Positions 58,765-64,000 of a stretch of 64,000 nt of DNA are shown here, piece after piece (the stretch's first letter is position 1; each line of letters begins with the position of its first letter). A program made the position numbers and the translations under genes. Source of the stretch: Acidimicrobiales bacterium (lineage in GTDB: Bacteria > Actinomycetota > Acidimicrobiia > Acidimicrobiales > SHLQ01). The notes under the pieces are model-generated. The model had not been told where the DNA came from, ran no database searches, and was given only the letters and a program-made list of their open reading frames with translations. Location: positions 38,808 through 102,807 of the forward strand of contig JAHDCX010000017.1 of NCBI GenBank assembly GCA_020629635.1. Direction: 5' to 3'.

Positions 58765-60669
58765 ATGTCCAGATTCCGAAATCGCCTCGCTTTGGGGCTT
58801 GTCGTGGCGCTCCTCGCTTCGGTGCTGGGGACCACGCACGCAGTCGCGGCTCCCAAACACGACAAGACGCCGCCTGGCCAGGAGGCGAAGGCCGAGCGCA
58901 CGGCCGCTCCAAAGGTGCCCAACCTGAGTTGGCACCCCTGCTACAAGAAGATCGCGGCGGACTACGCGGAGTTCGCTCCCGAGCTCGAGGTGAGCTTTGA
59001 GTGCGCGTCGGTGCCCGTTCCGCTCGACTATGACGGAGGCGACGGCGGCACGATCAAGCTCGCGGTCGTGCGGCTCCCGGCGCTCGATCCGGAGAGTCGG
59101 ATCGGCTCGCTGTTCACGAACCCGGGCGGCCCGGGCGGGTCGGGTGTCGAGTTCGCGCTGTTCTCTGCGCCGTTCGCCTTTGGGCCCGACGTGCGGAGTC
59201 AGTTCGACATCATCGGCTTCGACCCACGCGGAATACTTTTGAGTACGCCGGCACGCTGCTATGCGAACCAGCAGAAGCTCGACGCCACGGCCTCGGGACT
59301 CTCGACGCCACGGACCGACGCGGAGATCCAGTCCTGGCTTGACGCCGACGCCGAACTCCAGGCCGCGTGCGCCAAGAAGGGCAAGCGGATCCTCGACCAC
59401 ATGTCGACGGCAAACGTCGCCCGGGACATGGATCTGCTGCGGCAGGCCGTGGGCGACGAGCAGCTCACCTACGCCGGCTACAGCTACGGCACGATGGTGG
59501 GAGCGACGTACGCCAACCTCTTCCCGGACAACATCCGGGCGATGGTGCTCGACTCGGCACTCGATCCGGTCGCATGGACGACGGGCCGCGGCGACGGCGA
59601 CACCGTGCCGGTGACCTCCCGACTCGGCAGTCACATCGGATCGCAGGACTCATTGGACGAGTTCTTCCGCCTATGCGAAGAAGCGGGCCCCGAGCTCTGC
59701 CCGATCGCCGATGACCCCGAAGGTCGTTGGCAGGGCGTGCTCGATGCGTTGGATGCTGAGCCGCTGCAACTTCCGGACTTCGACCCACTGACGGGCGAGC
59801 CGACTGGCGAGACCTTCCCCTTCCGTGGTGGCGACTTCCTCGGGCTGACCGTCGGTGTGCTCTACGCCGGGGACTTCTGGCCGGACATCGCGTTCATCGT
59901 GGCGGACCTCGAAGGCCTGATCGCGGGAGCGCCGCCCATGTTCTTCGAACGCACGGGCGCCGACCTCGCCGCGTTGGCGGCTGGTCAGCCCAACTCGATC
60001 TCCGCTCGGTCCGGATCGGACCTCTCGCGTACGCCCAGGTACTTCAACTTCGAAGCGTTTCCGACGGTGCTGTGCACGGATTCGGACAACCCGGATTCGA
60101 TCGACGCGTACTACGCCGCGGCAGACGCGACCGAGGCCGAGTCGGTGTTCGGCGCGCTGTGGACGTGGAACGGATCGTTGTGCAGCGATTGGCCGTCGGC
60201 CGACGAAGACCGCTACACCGGACCGTGGGACGCCGACACGTGCAACACCGTCTTGATCCTGAACAACACGTTCGATCCGGCGACCCCGATCGAGGGGGCT
60301 CGGGCGATGGACGCCGAGCTCGGCAACTCGAAATTGATCGAGGTCGTCGGTGGGCGCGGGCACATCGCCGTGCAGTGGTCTGATTGTGCGGCATTCGTGC
60401 AGGACAGCTACCTGCTCACGACGGTGATCCCGCCGATCGATTCGTGCGAGCCGACCTTCGAGAGCCCGTTCGACCTTCTGGGCGGACCTCCTGGTGTGCC
60501 GGCGCTCATCGAGCCGCTCGATGGCATGGGTGAGCCGATCGTGGTGATCCTCGTCGAGGGGCCGACGCCCGATCTGCCGGTCGCGCTCGACCCGGAGACC
60601 GGACAGCCCATCAACATCACCGACGAGGGAGAGGTGCTCCCGATCGTGATTGTCGAGATCCTCGCCTGA
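58765..60669 (+). CDS. secreted TAP-like serine aminopeptidase (alpha/beta hydrolase)
   Basis: This is a 634-residue protein. A signal peptide (RFRNRLALGLVVALLASVLG, cleavage near AVA-AP) precedes a PPG-rich pro-like segment. The hydrolase core has LFTNPGGPGGSGVEF (oxyanion loop), YAGYSYGTMVG (nucleophile Ser near 240) and LNNTFDPATPIEGA (Asp), and VGGRGHIAVQWSDCA (His) within the TAP-like C-terminal domain. Family members such as Streptomyces tripeptidyl aminopeptidase cleave N-terminal tripeptides. A C-terminal extension of about 60 residues (PLDGMGEPIVVILVEG onward) is unusual. ATG 58765 follows GAAAGGCGG. Confidence 0.9.
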   Translation: MSRFRNRLALGLVVALLASVLGTTHAVAAPKHDKTPPGQEAKAERTAAPKVPNLSWHPCYKKIAADYAEFAPELEVSFECASVPVPLDYDGGDGGTIKLAVVRLPALDPESRIGSLFTNPGGPGGSGVEFALFSAPFAFGPDVRSQFDIIGFDPRGILLSTPARCYANQQKLDATASGLSTPRTDAEIQSWLDADAELQAACAKKGKRILDHMSTANVARDMDLLRQAVGDEQLTYAGYSYGTMVGATYANLFPDNIRAMVLDSALDPVAWTTGRGDGDTVPVTSRLGSHIGSQDSLDEFFRLCEEAGPELCPIADDPEGRWQGVLDALDAEPLQLPDFDPLTGEPTGETFPFRGGDFLGLTVGVLYAGDFWPDIAFIVADLEGLIAGAPPMFFERTGADLAALAAGQPNSISARSGSDLSRTPRYFNFEAFPTVLCTDSDNPDSIDAYYAAADATEAESVFGALWTWNGSLCSDWPSADEDRYTGPWDADTCNTVLILNNTFDPATPIEGARAMDAELGNSKLIEVVGGRGHIAVQWSDCAAFVQDSYLLTTVIPPIDSCEPTFESPFDLLGGPPGVPALIEPLDGMGEPIVVILVEGPTPDLPVALDPETGQPINITDEGEVLPIVIVEILA

Positions 60670-60679
60670 TGACGCGCCG

Positions 60680-60713
60680 GGACCGGGCGCTGGCAAACAC
60701 CAGCGCCCGGTCC
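60680..60713 (+). terminator. strong hairpin after TAP-like gene
   Basis: GGACCGGGCGCTGG pairs perfectly with CCAGCGCCCGGTCC (14 bp) around CAAACA, 11 bp after the stop. No T-run follows; instead the 34-bp repeat begins 2 bp later. Confidence 0.65.
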
Positions 60714-60714
60714 G

Positions 60715-60748
60715 GTCACATCGGGGTCAGACACCAACGTGACCTGCG
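60715..60748. repeat. 34-bp hairpin repeat, copy 1
   Basis: It begins GTCACATCGGGGTCAGACAC and ends CAACGTGACCTGCG; it is identical over 34 bp to 61521-61554. GGTCAC and GTGACC (one base wider here) pair. The core GGGGTCAGACACCAAC resembles the GGGGTCA-family element at 17212 and 26580. Confidence 0.85.
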
Positions 60749-60943
60749 CGCTCCAGCTGTGCGGGCACCTGCGGTTGGATCAGGCATATGCCTCGGTGAG
60801 CTCCCGATAGTCCGTTGCCAGGGCCGACGACATTCTCGAGCGGTATCTCGCCCAGACAACGCGGGGCTTGGCCCAGACAAGAGGGCGGACCATCGATACG
60901 GACCCGGGAGAGCTCGCCAGCCCGAGAACTTGGCTGGCGAGTT

Positions 60944-61378
60944 TCAGGTGAGACCGGCGGCGGCGAAGATCGCCAGAACGTTGGCGATCATTCCGGTGAT
61001 CATGAGGCGCTGCGTTTCGACCTTGGCGGTGGCGAAGCGTTCGATCGTCTCGGAGCGAAGCTGAGTGAGTTCGCTTCGGATCACGACCTGCTCGCTGCGG
61101 AGTTCGGCCATGTCGTCGCGGAGTTCGCTGCGCAGTTCGGCCATGTCTCCGCGAAGTTCGCTGCGCAGTTCGGCCATGTCTCCGCGAAGTTCGCCACGAA
61201 GTTCTGCCATCTCGCCGCGAAGTTCGGCGCCGAACGCGTTCATGTCGGTGCGGGTGACGAGCTGGTCGGCTGGCTGGTGGGGGAGCATGCGCATGATGAT
61301 GTCGGTGACGTGTTCGCCGTGGACGGCGGCGAGGCCTTCGTAGGCGTCGCGGCGTTCGCGGTCGGTGATGTCGGTCAT
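60944..61378 (-). CDS. coiled-coil protein with C-terminal TM, paralogue of 63849 gene
   Basis: This 144-residue protein has an N-terminal helical region (RERRDAYEGLAAVHGEHVTD), then five or so 11-residue units of the form MAELRSELRGD encoded by 33-bp tandem repeats. The C-terminal membrane segment is ITGMIANVLAIFAAAGLT. The hendecad repeats predict a rod, probably oligomeric. It resembles DUF1640/CCDC90-type coiled-coil membrane proteins. The C-terminus is nearly identical to that of the gene at the right end of the window. Function unknown; a repeat-number change would alter rod length. Confidence 0.75.
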   Translation of the reverse strand: MTDITDRERRDAYEGLAAVHGEHVTDIIMRMLPHQPADQLVTRTDMNAFGAELRGEMAELRGELRGDMAELRSELRGDMAELRSELRDDMAELRSEQVVIRSELTQLRSETIERFATAKVETQRLMITGMIANVLAIFAAAGLT

Positions 61379-61520
61379 GTCAGTGTCTCAGTTCTTTGGG
61401 TGCCCGTACAGGGCGTGGATCTGCGGAGGAACTGAGCGGGCCGTTCCACGAGGCCGTGACGCCGAGCGTAGGTGGGTGGTCTGACAGCGCTTGTCCAGCC
61501 GGTGCTGGGTCGTCGGGCGT

Positions 61521-61554
61521 GTCACATCGGGGTCAGACACCAACGTGACCTGCG
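61521..61554. repeat. 34-bp hairpin repeat, copy 2
   Basis: It is an exact 34-bp copy of 60715-60748, 47 bp upstream of the SWIM-domain gene. The two copies flank the 60944 coiled-coil gene in the same orientation. Confidence 0.85.
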
Positions 61555-61600
61555 GCGAGCTGTGCAACCCGGGAGGTCTTGATCAGACCAACATGGGGAG

Positions 61601-63412
61601 ATGAGCGAAGTGGACGATGTCGACATCGCGGGCCTGGCGGCCATGCTGGCTCGCGCCGATCCCGGACCGTTGGAGCGTGGCGAGTGGCTTGCCGACGACG
61701 ATGCGGTCTCGATCTCTTCGATCGAGCGAAACGTGGTGACGGCTCGCGTGCAAGGGACCGAGCGGTATCTGGTGCGTGTCGACGCGGGTGCAAGTACGTG
61801 GTCGTGTTCGTGCCCGTACGCCGCCGATGGTTCGTTCTGCAAGCACGCGGTGGCGGTGATCTGCGTGGTCATCTCGCCCGATGATCCAGAACCCGTCGAC
61901 GCGCCCGTCAGCGCAGACGCCCCGTCCGACCTGGAGCGACTCGTGACTCACGTGGCGGGGTTGACCCACGACGAGCTGGTCGAGATCGTCGTCGATCAGG
62001 CGAAGCACGATCCGGCACTCGCGGATCGACTGTTGATCGCCGCCGTCGCAGCGGCGGGCGAACCGCTCGATCTTGCTGACTGGAAGAAGCGGATGACCGC
62101 GGTGTTTCGTGGCGGTGGTGGGTTCATTGAGTGGCGTCATGCAGCCGGTTGGGCCAGCGAGATCCACGAGTTCTTGGATGCGGTGCGAGCGTTGTTGGGT
62201 GCCGGCTACGCCACCGAGGTCGCCGCGCTTGCCGAGCATGCGCATCTGCGAGCCCAGTCCGCGATGCAGCGGGTCGACGACTCCGGTGGCGAGATCACCG
62301 GCATCGTCGAGGTCGCCGCCGAGCTGCATCGAGAGGCGGCCGAGCTGGGGGCGTACGAGCCGAAGGCGTTGGCGAAGCGTTTGGCCAAGCTCGAACTGTC
62401 GGCCGAGCTCGACACGTTCCACCGCAGCGCCATCACCTACGCCGACCTGTTGGGTGGCGAGGGCTTGGCGGTGTACGGGAAGGCGGTGGATGCCGCCTGG
62501 GCGAAGCTGTCACCGGACGCGCCGCGCTGGGGCCCGGCCTTTCGGGTGCGCCACGCACGAGCGGGCCATGCGATCGCCACGGGTGACCCGGACCGGTTCG
62601 TCGAGGTGTTCAAGGGCGACACGATGCTGCCCGGCGACTACGTCGATCTCGTCGAATTGTTCATCGCTGCTGATCGGTTGGACGAAGCGGCGGACTGGGC
62701 GGACCGAGGGCTCGAGGAGCGGGCGGGGCATCGCCAGCTCGACGGTCTGCGGTCGGTGCGGGCGAAGCTGCTCCGACTCGCTGGTGACCCTGCGGAGGTC
62801 GAGGCGTTGTACTGGAACGCGCTCGTTCGGCGGCCGACCGCTGCCGCAGTTCACGACCTGCTCGACAACGCGGTTGACCGCAACGCCGCGGCAACGCGCG
62901 TGCTCGACTGGGTGAACGAGTCGCTCGATGATCTCCGGTCCTTGCCAGCGGCCGTGGATCCGCCCACGATGCGTCCTCGCGGTACGTCTCCGGCGCAGAT
63001 CGGCGAGGTGGGGGCAGCGCCGGCGCATCGGCCTGGGGCGCGGTTCGGCTCCGACATGGCGATCGACGTGTTCGTCGCGCTCGCCGAGACCGACCACGCC
63101 TGGGCCGTCGCGATGGAGTTCGGCGCGTCTCGGCACAACTGGGATCGACTGATCACCAAAACAGGAGGGTCACGGCCAGACGACGGGGTGCGGTGGGGTT
63201 TGGTGGTCGCCGCAATGGAGATCGATGGCCGCGACCGCAAGCACTATCGGCGAGCGGTGCGAGCACTTCGAGACACCGAGCGTCGGTTCTGCGCATCGAC
63301 GGAAGGGACGGCTCGAACAATCTTCGATGCCGGCGTGCAACAAATCCTTGCTGACCACGCCAACAAGCCGTCACTGCTCGACGAGTTCGGCAAGGCCGGC
63401 TGGACTCGCTGA
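61601..63412 (+). CDS. SWIM zinc-finger protein
   Basis: This is a 603-residue protein. Residues about 62-90 are a SWIM motif (CSCPYAADGSFCKHAVAV: CxC, then C-x-H), which binds zinc and often DNA or proteins. The rest is a long helical, probably TPR/solenoid-like region (AEWADRGLEERAGH-type repeats, seen as AADWADRGLEERAGHRQLDG) without a recognised catalytic domain. In similar bacterial proteins the SWIM motif precedes an uncharacterised helical region. A membrane segment is absent. It lies between two coiled-coil paralogues and behind a repeat; it may be part of an uncharacterised module. Confidence 0.85.
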   Translation: MSEVDDVDIAGLAAMLARADPGPLERGEWLADDDAVSISSIERNVVTARVQGTERYLVRVDAGASTWSCSCPYAADGSFCKHAVAVICVVISPDDPEPVDAPVSADAPSDLERLVTHVAGLTHDELVEIVVDQAKHDPALADRLLIAAVAAAGEPLDLADWKKRMTAVFRGGGGFIEWRHAAGWASEIHEFLDAVRALLGAGYATEVAALAEHAHLRAQSAMQRVDDSGGEITGIVEVAAELHREAAELGAYEPKALAKRLAKLELSAELDTFHRSAITYADLLGGEGLAVYGKAVDAAWAKLSPDAPRWGPAFRVRHARAGHAIATGDPDRFVEVFKGDTMLPGDYVDLVELFIAADRLDEAADWADRGLEERAGHRQLDGLRSVRAKLLRLAGDPAEVEALYWNALVRRPTAAAVHDLLDNAVDRNAAATRVLDWVNESLDDLRSLPAAVDPPTMRPRGTSPAQIGEVGAAPAHRPGARFGSDMAIDVFVALAETDHAWAVAMEFGASRHNWDRLITKTGGSRPDDGVRWGLVVAAMEIDGRDRKHYRRAVRALRDTERRFCASTEGTARTIFDAGVQQILADHANKPSLLDEFGKAGWTR

Positions 63413-63428
63413 ACGTTGCAACGAGATC

Positions 63429-63779
63429 TCAGAGACCGTCTGCGCCGGTGCAGTTCGTGCGATACCTGACGTATGTGGCGACCGCAGTGGCTTCGCCAGC
63501 GGAGTACCGGGTCCAATAATCGGCATCTTGCCAGGCCTCGGGGCCAATGATCGCCTTTCGTCCGTCGGTCCACGTGCCGGTCCAATCGAGCGGAAGCGTC
63601 ACGTCGATGGCTTCACAAGGGAACGCATCGACGAGCCGCACTGTCCCGCCCGGATCTTCGACACGGAACTGCACGTGAGCGCCGGGGTTGGTCAAGTGGA
63701 GGACGTACTCCTGGATCGCAAACGGCTCTCGCATCCATGACTCAGGCACCGCCGCCTCGGGTTTCGCTTTGACGATCAT
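63429..63779 (-). CDS. hypothetical protein, unknown
   Basis: This is a 116-residue soluble protein with a strand-rich pattern (YVLHLTNPGAHVQFRVEDP, IDVTLPLDWTGTWTDGRKAII) and a terminal helix. It has one Cys in the middle and one near the end. It is convergent with the SWIM gene with 16 bp between stops. No family recognised. Confidence 0.55.
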   Translation of the reverse strand: MIVKAKPEAAVPESWMREPFAIQEYVLHLTNPGAHVQFRVEDPGGTVRLVDAFPCEAIDVTLPLDWTGTWTDGRKAIIGPEAWQDADYWTRYSAGEATAVATYVRYRTNCTGADGL

Positions 63780-63848
63780 GGCCAGAAGCTACTGCGACCC
63801 ACTGACACCAAACCGGAGACTCGGAGCATGACGACTCAACAAAGCGGA

Positions 63849-64000
63849 TCAGGCGAGTCCGGCTGCGGCGAACACGGCGAGGACGGTGGCGACGACTCCA
63901 CCGAGCATCACGCGGTCGGTGCGTCCTCGAAGGTCGGTGATCGACGCGTCGAGCCGGGTGATCTCCTGTCGGACTTCGGATCGAAGCTCGGCCATGTCGT
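63849..64000 (-). CDS. partial coiled-coil/TM protein, paralogue of 60944 gene
   Basis: Only the last 50 codons lie in the window. The visible sequence DMAELRSEVRQEITRL continues through SITDLRGRTDRVMLG and ends GVVATVLAVFAAAGLA. It matches the C-terminus of the 60944 gene (DMAELRSE unit, then ANVLAIFAAAGLT). The N-terminus is beyond the right edge. Confidence 0.75.
   Translation of the reverse strand, partial: DMAELRSEVRQEITRLDASITDLRGRTDRVMLGGVVATVLAVFAAAGLA

Noticed and set aside
61085..61220. 33-bp tandem repeats suspected as a non-coding satellite or CRISPR
   Set aside because: No spacers; units are in frame and encode 11-residue coiled-coil repeats of a protein with a matching paralogue at 63849.

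Overview
The window is high-GC DNA from an actinobacterium. GTG starts are common, and the gene content includes a mycofactocin locus, an F420-type luciferase-like oxidoreductase, a type-B succinate dehydrogenase with a single membrane subunit, and an MmpL-type exporter. A marine or soil member of the Acidimicrobiia (Ilumatobacter-like) would fit, but that placement is inference from gene content. No rRNA, tRNA, CRISPR array, integrase or transposase gene was seen. Several genes appear to use leaderless transcripts: a TANNNT-like -10 box lies exactly 6-7 nt before the start codon.

Layout. 1-3.2 kb: a small membrane protein and two tandem paralogous membrane-anchored proteins with a duplicated promoter. 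3.2-6.8 kb: sdhCAB. 7-11.3 kb: a degenerate-looking GH2 glycosidase, an LLM-class oxidoreductase and a secreted RTX-repeat protein. 11.5-17.2 kb: a PAP2-like phosphatase, a TetR regulator, an MmpL-family exporter with clustered operator half-sites, an MFS exporter and a GNAT-like protein. 17.2-23.6 kb: an alpha/beta hydrolase, a class III aminotransferase, and a VWA-MoxR-SDR operon whose SDR has the insertion typical of mycofactocin-dependent SDRs. This operon is bracketed by two related hairpin repeats and lies divergently from an NDMA-type alcohol dehydrogenase, another mycofactocin client.

23.6-30.4 kb is the mycofactocin biosynthesis locus in an unusual arrangement. mftF (-) is divergent from mftA-mftB-mftC (+), across a 52-bp gap holding a palindrome. 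mftC converges on mftE-mftD (-), which are the distal genes of a tight ArsR-MFS-mftD-mftE operon. No MftR (TetR) or MftG is present. MftA makes the peptide, MftB and MftC bind and modify its C-terminal VY, MftE releases the end, MftD oxidises it and MftF glycosylates it. The SDR and the alcohol dehydrogenase would be the redox enzymes that use the cofactor.

30.8-34.5 kb: a three-subunit molybdenum hydroxylase (xanthine/CO dehydrogenase family). 34.7-40.4 kb: a complete Mrp/Mnh Na+/H+ antiporter operon with fused MrpA-MrpB, ending in a clear terminator. 40.4-45 kb: a stress-protein-like gene, a coiled-coil protein, a zinc ribbon with a lysine-rich tail, a membrane diguanylate cyclase, a DUF1353 protein and a CBM48-like domain. 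45-47.4 kb: an EF-G paralogue behind a promoter, a 22-codon leader peptide and a hairpin that looks like an attenuator. 47.5-53.6 kb: secreted or membrane proteins DUF4956, CotH kinase, DUF1501 and DUF1800. 53.7-60.7 kb: a cupin, a hydrolase-SARP fusion regulator, a DUF4184 membrane protein, an SDR, small ORFs, a DUF3592 protein and a secreted TAP-like peptidase. 60.7-64 kb: a SWIM-domain protein between two paralogous coiled-coil/TM genes (the second is cut by the window end), with two identical 34-bp hairpin repeats.
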